In this document: one piece after another, positions 22,146 through 33,570 of the stretch
Position numbering within the stretch: the first letter of the stretch is position 1
How the letters are laid out: each line of letters opens with the position of its first letter
Assembly: GCA_024036415.1 (NCBI GenBank)
Contig: JAMWET010003612.1
Coordinates: 124,001 to 188,000 of the forward strand
From: Prochilodus magdalenae
Taxonomy: Eukaryota; Chordata; Actinopteri; Characiformes; Prochilodontidae
Direction: 5' to 3'
Length of the DNA: 64,000 nt
The notes under the pieces: model-generated
Database searches by the model: none
What the model was told of the DNA's origin: nothing
The model's input: the letters and a program-made list of their open reading frames with translations, nothing else
Made by a program: the position numbers and the translations under genes

Positions 22146-22956
22146 TTTTTTTCTGATTGATGCCAAGAAATTACTGCGAAACAAGTACCCACAACACCAA
22201 TTCCAGTCCTAATAAAACTTGTCCTCTTCTATTTACGAAAACAAACGTGCTATTGATTGAAAGTTGTGCTTTCATCAGAATGTCTTGGCTCGTTTCATTA
22301 AGCTGAGCGTGAGAAATAATTAATATCGGATTACACCGTGCTTTTGTTATGGCCTCTAATGACTAAGACTTAATTTTGGTGGTAGTACGGGAGGCAATCA
22401 ATGTTTTAATCAATGTTGCAGTCGGGTTTATAGTTCCCTACAGCGTCTTTCTCTGAATATTTCTCACATGTTTATGCCTCTCTGTTAGCAAGAGCAACAT
22501 CTACATAAGCACTGAAGTGCAGCTCAGTTCTCTTTCCAAACTTACCGTTCAGCTCTTTACGAAGTGTGCACTTCCATATCTGCCCTTAGTGACCACCTGA
22601 AATGTCTGAGCTGCTGCCATGTGGCTGCACTCACTGCAAGTCGTGTCAGTCAGGCTGAAAAGACCAGAGCTGGTCTTTGTCCATCTCGCGCTAATGCTAT
22701 GCTAGGTCACCTCAGTCCTGGCAGTTTGGGAGCTGGGGCAGCTGTGATGGAGCTCTGGCCTTATGTGGGTCTAAGCTTGGGGTATTCTTCTCCCAGTAAA
22801 TAATGGAAACTTTTTTTTTTTCCCGCAGACTGAGGAGAAGGAGTCACTGAAAAATTCATCGTACCCTCGTTCAACAGGCGTTTCTATGGCAACCCAACAT
22901 TTCCAAGCAGAGAATGAAGGCCGTAATGCCTTGGTAGACTAGCTCTCATACACTTT

Positions 22957-22958
<2 letters not shown>
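22146..22958. other. Non-coding; possible conserved block near 22250-22420
   Basis: No recognised element. 22250-22420 has clustered AT-hook/homeodomain-like words (AATAATTAATATCGG, TCATTAAGCTG). A 79-codon frame at 22564-22803 shows no domain. Confidence 0.3.
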
Positions 22959-23004
<46 letters not shown>

Positions 23005-23010
23005 TCTCTC
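22959..23010 (+). repeat. (TC)n microsatellite
   Basis: About 26 TC dinucleotides with one CAC interruption near 22998. A pyrimidine-rich strand. Confidence 0.95.
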
Positions 23011-24439
23011 GTCCGCTCGCTGTCTCTCTACATACATACTTGATGCTGTTTTCGCAACAGTGTTTGGTTGCCTTATGTCTACATCTCAAAGAAAAAAAAA
23101 CAGGAGCAGATCAGTTACACGCACTAGCCCGGATCAGCACCCATTTGCTTCAAGTTCATGCAGATAACGCAGAGATAAAACACGGCCTTTAACTCCACGT
23201 GACGGCTCATTTCTGCATGGCTTCGGTGTTTTTTATATACGCGTACGTAACATGCACAAATACCGCATGTTTGTGTGTTTGTTTCCGAATCAGATTCTAG
23301 AATCTAATCTAATCCCCTTAAGCCACCAACAGACAGAGCCTGAGGCAGGAGAGAGCTTCAGATCCAAATGCTTCTCTCTGCTTTGTAAGGTCTCCCTGCA
23401 TCGCCTAAACACACCTACAAGCATTAGCGGCCTTTATCCTTTTCTCTTGTCCTGCTTTACTTCTCACACTTGCCCTGCTGTTTTGCACCTGTACCCCTCC
23501 CTCCTGCTCTCTCTCTCTCTCATACACTCTCGCACTCTCTGTGTATGTCTCTAGTAACTAGTGAAGGCAGGATTATGGGATTATGAAAGAGGGTGGGGCG
23601 GGTGCTTTGTGACATAAGCAGTCAGGTGCCCACACTGCTGTGATGTGACCATGACTGGGCATAGACAAAAGCGTGGTCATCTGCTTTCCTCTCCACCCAT
23701 AAAAATGAATGTGCTATAAAGAGTTCTCTTGGGGCAATGTTACTTCTGGTTTCATGAAAAAGGAAAACTTGTAAGGATAGTTCTTTAAAGAGACGTTTTA
23801 TTTTTTGCCATGGAGCCTTTTTAGAACTAGCATTTAAGGTTCCACAGAATGCATTTATTTCGGCTGTTTTGTGATTTCTACATAGAAAGTGTATGACTTT
23901 GTCTAGTGTGAAAAATGCCCAGCTGCAGTACATGGTTATTTACACCCTATGATTTGAAACAGAATGAAACAGGCCTTGAATGAAACAAGCTGGTGTACCT
24001 TTTTTGGAGAAATTAAAGTTGTTACTCGCTATGAAAATTCCCATTTAAGATGATCTGACCCCAAACGGCAAGTAAATAAAATCACACAGCACAAAATACA
24101 GTAGCAGTGGGAAAATAATCTAGGTCACCATGCTATTTAGTCAGCTATGCTAATGTTAACAAGTTGACAACTGCTAGTAGCTAACACTTCTGTTTTCATT
24201 GCTTTGCTCAGATGTTCCTGTGTTGCTGCTCTAGAACATGAGCTGGGGTGTAAATATGAATGGGTCAAGACAGCTATGTAAAACTTTAGGGGTTTTGGAA
24301 TTGGCCTTTTTACAGTTCTTGTTGTTACATATCACCTGGACAATCGGTTTACACCGCCTTTCTGCCTCCCTAAATGCAAAAGATTTCTCAATGCAGATAT
24401 CAACAGTGTAGATTATTAACACCCCCCCCTCAACATGCA
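23011..24439. other. Non-coding, no recognised element
   Basis: No gene is supported. A 100-codon plus frame at 23252-23554 runs into a CT-rich stretch near 23500 and has no domain. The 103-codon minus frame at 23622-23933 has no recognisable motif. Confidence 0.35.
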
Positions 24440-24615
24440 ATGTTCCATTAATGTTTTCCCTGGAAAGTTTTCATTCGGTTCCCAGAATAATCCTTAAAAC
24501 ATCCTCTGAAGGTTGCAGTTGTAGCGTTATGCCTTAGACTAAAACATTTACTTTGAAACTTTATCATAACTTGACTTAGCCAAAGTTCTAGAGACATTCC
24601 CTGCTAGCTGGGTTC
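24440..24615. repeat. Dispersed repeat fragment, copy 1 (related to 63.3 kb)
   Basis: CCTTAAAACATCCTCTGAAG then TGCAGTTGTAGCGTTATGCC parallels CCTCAAAACACCTTCTGAAC then TGCAGTTGAGACATTATGTC at about 63382-63425. It ends with TTCCCTGCTAGCTGGG, as in a fish repeat built of 'gaacgttc' words. Confidence 0.45.
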
Positions 24616-25076
24616 CCGCCTTTCCGACAGCATATTACTCTTTAGTGTAGCCATCCAGAGATAAGAATGTTTAATATCTGATCTTTATAGTAGCAGAGAA
24701 ATATTAGAACAAAGCCACAGTTTTGCCAGGCTTAAGGACATTCACTAAATACATAAATACAGAGGACAGACTTTTTCCCCTCTATTGTTTGTGCTTAATG
24801 TCTATTTATTTCCTGAGTTTAACATACATACATACAAATCTGCATGAAATGTGCCCTAACTGTCCATAAGCAGTGTATTATAATGCACATATAAGTGTTT
24901 CCTGTAGAGGATGTGTTTTTGAATTTCCACTTCAACACAAAGAATCAACAAAACGTTGTTTTGCATCCGACTCTACGCTGTAAAAAAGAGGTGTGTGTTT
25001 ATATGTAATTAACCACAAAGCTCAGAGCCCATTAACATGCATGTGGCATTTTTGGTGTACAGTTAATAACTATTTT
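24616..25076. other. Non-coding spacer
   Basis: AT-rich. No gene or element seen. Confidence 0.35.
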
Positions 25077-25318
25077 ATAATGTCCCTGTCCAAAATAAAA
25101 CAGGTATCTCCAAAATGGGAGCTATACAGGAGAGCAAAAACCTCTTTCAATTTTAATGTAAGTCAATGGAACCAGACTTTTTACAAAGTGATTTTGTACC
25201 ATTTCTATTACTCCATTCCTCATGAAATGTTCACACAATGTAAACAGCAATTGCTGTGTTCAAATGATGCATAAAAGTAAAAATGGATACATGTTTTTCA
25301 TTGGAAAAATCAAGGATG
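25077..25318. mobile_element. MITE, copy 2 of 3 (inverted relative to the others)
   Basis: Left end CCTGTCCAAAATAAAACAGG then TATCTCCAAAATGG; internal TGTAAGTCAATGGAACCAGA; right end GGATACATGTTTTTCATTGG. Compared with 13697-13947 and 62356-62610 it is reverse-complemented, and its outermost bases are more diverged. Non-coding. Confidence 0.65.
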
Positions 25319-26729
25319 GATATGTTTTTTCACAACAAGGATTCATTTGAAATATCAGCATTTTACATATAGCTGTTAAATGGTTGTGATTTGAGTGTGT
25401 TTCTATTAGATATTTTACAGGAGAATGGTTAAGGTGGTTTGATTGGTAGTCAGTATTTAAGAATGCAATTGATTCAATCATTAATCGGAATAGTTATACT
25501 GTGGCACACTAGACAAACATTAAACATGCTTTATGTATTTCCATCTCAATGCCACATCTCCAGAACAGAGTAGGGCATCGTTAGCCTAAAGAATATTCAT
25601 CAGGATAAGACTAAGCTTATTCAAGCCAGAGGCAAGATATTGTGTCAGAGAGACTGTCAGTGGGATAAGTTGTCAACGGGAGAGTGTAACGGATTTCACC
25701 AGTCTGCTGCTGTCAAGCACTCGAATCTTAAAAGTTTAAGGCTTGTTCTGTTTGGTCAAGGAGTTTTCTCTCTGCAGGTCCGCATCAATTTTCTGCATGG
25801 ATTAGGCCTGTGTGTGAATAACCCAATAAAGGAGGGGATGAAAAATGATCAAGGTGCTGAGCTGAGGATTGCAGTTGCAATTCAGTGCAGGTCTTCATAG
25901 TCGCCATTAAAATAAATAAAGACAGAGGACTTGATTAATAGGCTGCTTGGCAGCTGGGATTTAGGAGGTTTCAGCAAGGCAGCTATAGACGTGATGATGT
26001 GTGGAGTTAGCTTGCCCCCCAGTGGATACAGTGTGTAAAACAGCTTGTAACTGGCACAGTTACACTGCAGACTTTTGCTTTGCTCCTCACTGAATACAAC
26101 TAATTTTATTTTGGACCAGAAGGAGCATAGTTAGACATCCTTTCCTCACAGCAAACAATACTGCAAGAAATGCAAGGACAAATTACTGCAAAGGTTTCGA
26201 CCAGAGACCCTTACGCCAAGTGATGCAGTCCCAGTTTGCTGATTCTTTGATTGCACAGTGTAAACTACATAAAGCTGGCGCCAGCTCTCTATTCTTATTA
26301 CTCATTCCCCCTTAAATTATGTGGCACTTACATTCAGACACCTCTTTGGGTATGACGGAAATTATTGCAGTAAGCTAACACCAGCCTCGAGAGATTATCA
26401 TATTAAACATGGTAAAGAATGAGGAGATATCTGAGCATGTTTGCGGTGGGAAACGCAGTGGGAAGTCACTTGACTAATGTTAGCATGGCTTGCAGCGTAT
26501 TTTCTGTCATGACTGTCACATTTAGGACAGAATCCTTCATTATTCTTCATTGCTTCACTATCTAGCCAAGTAGTTTAGCCAAATCTAGCTCATAAAGAAT
26601 ATATAAGAGATAAGAGAAAGAATAGAAGATGGAATTGCACAGATTTTAGAGGAAAAAGGTTATGTTGTACTATGGCATGTATAGAATAGAATATACACTT
26701 TATGTGGGCTGATCTGAATTATAGAACTC
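25319..26729. other. Non-coding; contains one CTCF-like motif
   Basis: No gene seen. An 86-codon frame at 25640-25900 has no domain. The CTCF-like word is listed separately. Confidence 0.35.
26012..26026 (-). promoter_or_regulatory. CTCF-like core motif (weak)
   Basis: The minus strand reads ATCCACTGGGGGGCAAG. It fits the CCASYAGRKGGCA-type core with one deviation. The flanking words AGTTAGCTTGCC and TAAAACAGCTTGT also resemble those around the motif at 29841, so both may derive from the same repeat. Binding is not shown. Confidence 0.3.
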
Positions 26730-26877
26730 AGGGACTCTTTCCACAAAGCAGGGTTTCTCAGTTAGCCAGATAATAAAAACCAAGTCCCTCAGCTCCTGTC
26801 CTATTAGACAAGGTTGATTTTGGGCTTAAGCTATCTGGCTATCTAAAAAGATCCTGCTATGTGGAATAACTCTCTGA
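26730..26877. mobile_element. Small MITE with inverted ends
   Basis: Left arm GGACTCTTTCCACAAAGCAG then TTAGCCAGATAA. The reverse complement of the right arm is GAGTTATTCCACATAGCAGG then ATAGCCAGATAG. The arms pair over roughly 45 bp around a short centre. It resembles a common fish MITE starting with 'ttccacaaagcagg'. No clear target duplication. Confidence 0.6.
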
Positions 26878-27954
26878 TTAAAATACACAGTAAATACATC
26901 TTACTTCCTCAGATGACAGTCTTATGTGAAAGAGGTCTAAAGGACTGCACTGATTTTTTAATCTCAGGGACATTTGTTTGAGTTACATACAATTGTAAAT
27001 GGCATCCAGTATTTGACATCTCTATTTATAAATACATTTTATTCTCCTCAAAGAATCACAAATGAAAACTACTGCCATTTGCCAGACTTACACTTAGTTG
27101 GCTTAATTGTAATGCGCTGACCTTTCTTTCCTGACCTTCTTAAGGTCCCGCTTTTCTGTAGCACAATGACACATTATTATATCACATGAATGTTTATTTC
27201 AGAACCATTTAGAATGTAACACTTTCTTATTGATTATTAATTGGTTATAATGACTGCACAGTTATCATTTTATTTAGGCTACTTATTCATTTGCAATATT
27301 TTACATGTATACATATTGTCTGCTCCTGCATGCACTTAATTGGTTACCTGCCTGCTCACACTCCCATGTGTGCAGATACAGATCTCTAGTCTACAAAATA
27401 TTGCTTGCAATTACACATTTCCACCAGAGAGGTCTCCAAATCCCCAACACTTACATGGTGTAGCTTTAAGAAACTCTTATGGAATGAAATGAAATATGTT
27501 AGCGTACAGAATCTTCCTATAGTATAAAGATTTTTCAGATAATGTAATGGTCCCAAAGCTTTTTCCAAGAACTGTACATCCCAGCCAGGAATCATTTAGG
27601 AACTTTGAATTTACAATTGTAGAAAGAGATTGCGTATATTCTTAGTTCTTAGGTTCTTAGTCTCAGAGCCATCATTCCACAGGATATACTATATTCCTGT
27701 TTATTTTATCTGAATGGGATGTCCACTGCACACATATACACTCCAGCAAAATAAGTGTTTAACTGTATTACTGTTGCAAGAGACTGTAGTGACACTTTAC
27801 TTGTTTAGTATAGAGAATAAACACTTAAGTATACAACAGTGATGTAACAAGCAACAGCTACAGAGGTAACAGTAGTGATAATGGAAATAGCACATAACGG
27901 AAGACACCAAACAGTGCAAATACTGGGGGTTATACAGAAGAGACAGATAACATG
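26878..27954. other. Non-coding, AT-rich
   Basis: No gene or element is recognised. Confidence 0.35.
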
Positions 27955-28155
27955 TACAGCATTTAGCTGACGCTCTTATCCAGAGCCACTTACAAGGCTG
28001 ATCATATTACAGGTAGGCCAATGTAGTGTTAGGAGTCTTGCCCAAGGACTCTTATTGGTGTAGCACAGTGAAGTCACCCAGACCAGGATTCAAACTCCAT
28101 TCTCCCACATGTGGTGGTGGCTGTTATCCGCTGAGCTACACCAATCACAGATAAC
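27955..28155 (-). mobile_element. SINE with L2-type tail, antisense
   Basis: The left edge CATTTAGCTGACGCTCTTAT then CCAGAGCCACTTACAA is an antisense L2 tail. The right part CCAGGATTCAAACTCCATTC holds the antisense B box of a tRNA-like head. Between them GTTAGGAGTCTTGCCCAAGG and ACTCTTATTGGTGTAGC match the SINE at 53.6 kb. Confidence 0.75.
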
Positions 28156-28946
28156 CGATAACAGATAACACTAAAAAGTGCAAAGACATATTACACAATC
28201 AAGCACTACAAAGAGATCCTAATATCTTTAAAGTGTCAGTTTTGGGATATAAAGAATTAATTACAAGTTAAAGGGTAAGACAAATTGAGATGCTTGGCCC
28301 AATAATATCCTAGGCCTGTTTTCTGACCCCATGGAAGACTGTGGGACAAGTAAACAGACAAAAATCTGTCAGAAGAACAAGAAGAATGTAGATAAGACAA
28401 CAACAGTGTTGCTCTGCAGTGTGCAATCACTAATTAACCATAACACATAGTACAACAATAAAGCGCTCATAAAATGCTCTATAATGCCTCAAATTACATG
28501 CAGATTTATTATGAGTCCTGCAGCATTTTATGCAAATTCTAGACTGCAGAACAAGTGTACAGTTTGTAATGTTTGGGAAGCAAATGTACCAGTTTCTGCA
28601 GATCTTATTTATTCCAATATAATCTATCAGTGATAAACTGCTGTAGCACAGAGCCTCCCGTACAGAAGAACACAAGCCATTTGGGAGCATCTTTGGTGAC
28701 ACATTACATTTAAAAGAAAACCCACAGACATAACACAGCCTGGGATATTACATAACCACAACAAACATATTCCACCCGCGCTGCAGTGACCTCAGCTGTT
28801 ATAGATGGATGATAATGCTGAGCAGAGATGTTGATGACTGTAAAGATGTGGGATGCTTTTGTCTGTGACTGCAAATACTAATCAGATGCATATGTCTGTT
28901 GCTCTGTCTTTCTGACTCAGTCACACCAGTTCTACACACCACACAG

Positions 28947-28947
<1 letters not shown>
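28156..28947. other. Non-coding, AT-rich
   Basis: No gene or element recognised. A 90-codon minus frame at 28430-28702 has no domain. Confidence 0.35.

Positions 28948-29008
<61 letters not shown>
28948..29008 (+). repeat. (CA)n microsatellite
   Basis: An uninterrupted CA run of about 61 bp. It produces spurious histidine/threonine and valine/cysteine frames on the two strands. Confidence 0.97.
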
Positions 29009-29010
<2 letters not shown>

Positions 29011-29194
29011 TGTTGACGTTTTTCTTCCTAGCCCACAAAACTGTCAGGACAGGAGATCATATTGACACTATATGCTCAAAAATATCACCCTTTGAAATTA
29101 GCTACTTCAATGCACACCTGCCACTCACACCGGTGTTCAGCTCCTCACACAGGAAGCACTACCGATAGTGGCAGCCACACATGAATCTAAGGTA

Positions 29195-29445
29195 TTCTAA
29201 TCCAATGCCAAGTATTGATTGGAGCTGTATAAAGCCGCCCCAGCATTAGGCTGTGGAGCAGTGGAATTTTGTTCTCTGAAGCGGCGGAGCTCTATCCAAT
29301 ACCTTTGGAATGATCCAAAATCATTCACCAGCCTGACCTCAGTAACGCTCTTGTGCCTGAATGCAATTCAGTCCTCACAACACCGTTCCAACATCTAGTC
29401 AAAAGCCTTTCCAGAGGTACTGATGCTGTTATAAAGTCCATGTAG
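29195..29445 (+). mobile_element. Tc1-like transposon fragment, internally deleted
   Basis: ATCCAATGCCAAGTATTGAT then GGCTGTGGAGCAGTGGAATT and TTGTTCTCTGA match the Tc1 transposase region around 'WSSVVFSD'. The sequence then jumps to TACCTTTGGAATGATCC and GCCTGACCTCAGTAACGCTC, with TTCCAACATCTAGTC and AAGCCTTTCCAGAGG, the C-terminal helix. The DDE centre is missing. The C-terminal part matches the same region of the 6.0-kb element on the other strand, so they are related. Confidence 0.65.
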
Positions 29446-29475
29446 TACTAATACAGATTGTAGTCTGTTTGTTAG

Positions 29476-30178
29476 CCCCTTATTGCACCGCTCTTCAGTG
29501 GCCAGGCCCCCCACAGGACCACCGCAGAGCAGATATTATGTGGGTGGTGTATCATTCTTAGTTCTGCAGTGACACTGACGTGGTGGTGGTGTGTTAGAGC
29601 GTGTTGTGCTGGTAGACACAGCAGTGCTACTGGAGTTTCCAAACACTGCGTCCACTCCCTGTCCACTTTATTGGACGCTCCTACTTTGTTCGTCTGTAAA
29701 CTCAGAGCCGATAGCTCATTTATTTTTGCACAGTTCTCTAGTCCTTCATCAGTGGCCCCAGGGTGCTTCCCACAGGAAGCGATTGGCTGGATAATTTTGG
29801 TTGGTGGACTCTAGATTGGGTTGACACATAGAGCTAGCCTGCCCCCTAGTGGCTGTAGTTTATAAAACAGCTCATGTGGTTTATAATGTGCACTGACTAC
29901 TTTAAGGAACATGTGAACTCCAGCTGCACTGCTGTGTCCGATACACTCCACCACCAGGTCAGTGGCACTGCAGCCACCACCTAAGTAATATTTGCTCTGT
30001 GGTGGTCCTGTGGGGGTCTTGGCCATAGATTAATGAGTTACAGATGGGATACAAAAGTATGCAAAGAGGCAGCTGGACTACAGTCTGTAATTGTAGAACT
30101 ATGAAGTGCACTTATATGATAAGTACAGCTAATGAAATTGACAGTGAGTGTAGATACGAGGAGTTGTATCTAATAAAG
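29476..30178. mobile_element. Large foldback element
   Basis: The left half contains CCCCCCACAGGACCACCGCA, GACACTGACGTGGTGGTGGT and TTGTGCTGGTAGACACAGCA. The right half carries the inverted counterparts (TGCTGTGTCCGATACACTCC, CTCTGTGGTGGTCCTGTGGG, GGACTACAGTCTGTAATTG). The right end TTGTATCTAATAAAGTG matches the left end of the copy at 57.5 kb. There is no long ORF with known domains. A non-autonomous hairpin-type transposon, probably Otophysi-wide. Confidence 0.7.
29840..29856 (-). promoter_or_regulatory. CTCF-like motif inside a foldback element
   Basis: The minus strand reads ACAGCCACTAGGGGGCAGGC, which fits the CTCF core (CCACTAGGGGGCA). It lies in the unpaired centre of the foldback element. 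Occupancy cannot be judged from sequence. Confidence 0.45.
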
Positions 30179-30358
30179 TGTTTAAAAAATAAAGTGTAAG
30201 TTAATGATCCAATATTTTTATACTATTTCTATTTGTCCATTCACCATACCACATGGCTGCCTACATAGGGATTCCATAACAGATGCATAGACATGGATAA
30301 TATAACAGGTTTTATGAAGTAAAGAAGTCCTGATAAAATAACTCTTTACAGTGACTTA
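30179..30358. other. Spacer ending in the TA target of a Tc1 copy
   Basis: AT-rich; no feature apart from the TA dinucleotide at 30357-30358 next to the transposon. Confidence 0.5.
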
Positions 30359-30886
30359 CAGGGGTTGGACAATGAAACTGAAACACCTGGTTTTAGACCA
30401 CAATCATTTATTAGTATGGTGTAGGGCCTCCTTTTGCGGCCAATACAGCGTCAGTTCATCTTGGTAATGACATATACAAGTCCTGCACAGTGGTCAGAGG
30501 GACTTTAAGCCATTCTTCTTGCAGGATAGTGGCCAGGTTACTACGTGATGCTGGTGGAGGTTCGTCCTTCTTGGTGGTATGCTGACATTACCCTGGATAC
30601 CGTGGCTCTTGATACATCACAAAGACTTGCTGTCTTGGTCACAGATGCGCCAGCAAGACGTGCACCAACAGTTACACGTACAACTCTGGTATGTCACCCA
30701 TAATGTTGTGTGCATTGCAGTATTTTGAGCAGAACTGTGCTCTTACCTGCTAACTGAACCTTCACACTCTGCTCTTACTGGTGCAATGTGCAATTAATGA
30801 AGATTGGCCACCAGGCTGGTCCAATTTAGCCATGAGACCTCCCACACTAAAATAAAAGGTGTTTCAGTTTCATTGTCCAACCCCTG
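30359..30886 (-). mobile_element. Tc1-like non-autonomous element, copy A (528 bp)
   Basis: Ends CAGGGGTTGGACAATGAAAC and its inverted copy, flanked by TA on both sides (30357-30358, 30887-30888). Both terminal repeats continue in parallel for about 31 bp. The minus strand carries part of an N-terminal helix-turn-helix (TSVTKTASLCDVSRATVSRV in the sister copy; damaged here). It then joins directly to the transposase C-terminus (LATILQEEWLKVPLTTVQDL, ending AKGGPTPY). The DDE core is deleted. Confidence 0.9.
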
Positions 30887-33570
30887 TATTTGCTCCATCT
30901 GTTATAAAGCATCACTCCCAAGTAATGTGACTTACGTACATCACTATATACAATATTATAATACTGGAAGGCGGCTCGCTAATAGCGTCTGCGCCCTATC
31001 ACCCGCACAGTCATCCGCATTTATCTACTGCATCATTTAAGGTTGAGAGGGAGTTTGGAATAAGAAGCTAATTTGAGCTTCATCTGATCTCTATCCACTG
31101 TATGAGGCACATGCAGAGATTCTAAATTGAGTTACATTAGACATCCAGCAAAGCTTAAAATGAAACATATAAGCTAAATACGATTAAACATGTCTTACTG
31201 ATCAGACCTATCCAAGAACTGTGTGGGCATGGCTAATGTGCAGCTTGATTGACAGCTTTCAGTACAATACTCCTATACCTTCACCGCCACTCATACTGAC
31301 CTAAAGTCATTAACGATGTGACGGTGTAGTGTGATATTATCCATACAGTAGCCAGACAAAAAGTCATGGGCTGACAAACAGACATGCAGACTGATGTGCA
31401 GAGGAACCGACAAGCAGATGGGTGAAGCAATGCGTGAATGAAGAAAAGCTGTATATATGGACGTATGGGCATATGGATAAACGAATGAACAGGAAAATGC
31501 AGACAGCTAGCATTTGGTTGTGCTGTTTAACTTTAGCCTAAGTTTTTTGACTCTGAAATTCTTTTGTGTGGGCGGGGCAAGAGACATCAGCCTTGTAATT
31601 GGTTAAGGAAATGCTTATAGAAGCATTACTCAAGACCAGAACCACCCAGTTTATTTTGAGAGGAGGGAAATACAGTGAGATATATTGGTCATTTATTATT
31701 AAGAGCATACTCATTTAGGTTCCCTGGAACTCCCTGGAGTGCTTTTGTGCATAACTCCATGGGTTTCCACATTAGCTCACAGTACCTGGCACAAAACGAT
31801 TCGGAAACTGTTGGGAATTCTCCCGGTTTTACCTGATTACCTATTCTGTCATTGGTTAAAGGAGTTAACCTTGGTGTTCACAGACCTCATAGAATGTATG
31901 GTAGTCCTAACTAGGACTTTGCCACACACCCTAAAAATATGAAAATGTAGGAATTTCCTAAAAAATGTTATGTCAACCGGTCCCACGCACCTGTCTTAAG
32001 TAGCTTTTAAGATGCTTGATTGAGTAAAGCACATACAGTATAACGTATTCAAGTAAGTCACACTAAAGTGACTTAAAGAATGTTTAATTACCTGGATGGG
32101 TCTATTTTTTATGGTTCCCAAAAAATTTATGTTGAACTTCATTAAAACTTTTATGCCATGTGGCTCCATGCATCTGCGTGAAGTAGCTTATAAGATGCTC
32201 TTTGGATTCATTGGTATTCATGCTCTTATGAATTTCAAATAACTGTACAAATCATTTTTATGTATTAATTATATTCCACTTAATGTGGTTATGTTCCATT
32301 AATCAAAGTAGGAAAAGTTAGGTTGACATTAGATCTGTGTCATTTTGCTTAGTAACTACTGTGGTACAGTGGTTCTACTGCACCACTGAGCTGTCCTACA
32401 ATTACACTCAGCAGTAGGACGCATGGTAACAACAGCAAAGTGGCCAGGCAGTTAATTGTGGAATATAAAAAGGTAGCACACAGAATGGAAGGATGGTCGG
32501 AAAAGGCAGCACAAAGACTGCGAGTTAAGAAAGTAAAATAACACAGAAATAGATGATACCAAGAGCCAAATGGGACTTATCAAGCAAACACCTATGAAGT
32601 AAACCTGACCATTCACTTCATTTCATTGAAACAACACAACTGACTCAGTTTCACTGACTCGCATACATTTCTTAAGTAAAGTCAACAAACCAAAAAAAAC
32701 AAAACAAAACAAAAAAAACCCAACAAAGATTAAACCCAACAACCCAGTGATTTCAGATCTTAGAGTGCATGCATTCCTCCTAAGAGTCCTAAATGGAAAT
32801 AAATGGAAGAATTGTCCATCATTCCAGACCTATGTGTCATCAGTGTTGTTTACTTTACAAACATCCACTTCTGCATGGTTTGGTACATGACGTAAGGAGT
32901 CTTCAGGTACAGCATTTCCAAAAATACTTATCCTAAAAGTAGGGTAACCCTACAAAGTTCTTAAACATGTACAAAAACACCCACATACACACACTCTCTC
33001 TCTCCTCCTTCCCTGCAGCTGACCGGCAGCATCCACTTCTCATCAGCGCCTAATGAGGGAGGACGTTTTTCACTTCATGCTGTAATTGGCCCTGTGGAGA
33101 ATTTTAATGGAATCACTCAGGGAAATGGGCTCTTAACTATAACATGCTGAGTGCCCAGTTCCTCTCTTCTTTCTCCGCCCCCTCTTCTCTCTCTATCTCT
33201 CTCTTTTTCAGCAAGGTTCAAGGTGCGCTGTCTTTTTGCCAGTACGTGCTGCTTAGAGACCTAGCAATTAATGGCTGTCATGTTTGCTTCTGTGTGGACC
33301 GTGCTGTAAGTAACAGTGACAATTTGTATTACAGAACTCATTCCATGCATGGCTAGCCTGTCTGATGACTCCATGCTAATAGACCTGAGGACTGTGAGGC
33401 AAAGAGGACCCAACAGAGAGCAGGACAAGCACTCCTGTGCTTATAGAGACTGGGCAAGTCAAGGGCTTCATGCTGCCTTTAGTCCACAACATAATCCAAC
33501 TAATCACAAATCCCAAGTTTTCTGAAACGTATGTGGAGTAAAATATTCACACAGCATTGGGAAAATGGGA
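30887..33570. other. Non-coding; degenerate direct repeat and repeat-poor block
   Basis: No gene is supported. 31957-32022 and 32143-32208 are diverged copies (GTCTTAAGTAGCTTTTAAGA versus GCGTGAAGTAGCTTATAAGA) about 187 bp apart. 33015-33130 is a repeat-poor block with CTAATGAGGGAGGACG and GCTGTAATTGGCC, listed as a finding. 32690-32720 is an A/C run. Confidence 0.35.
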
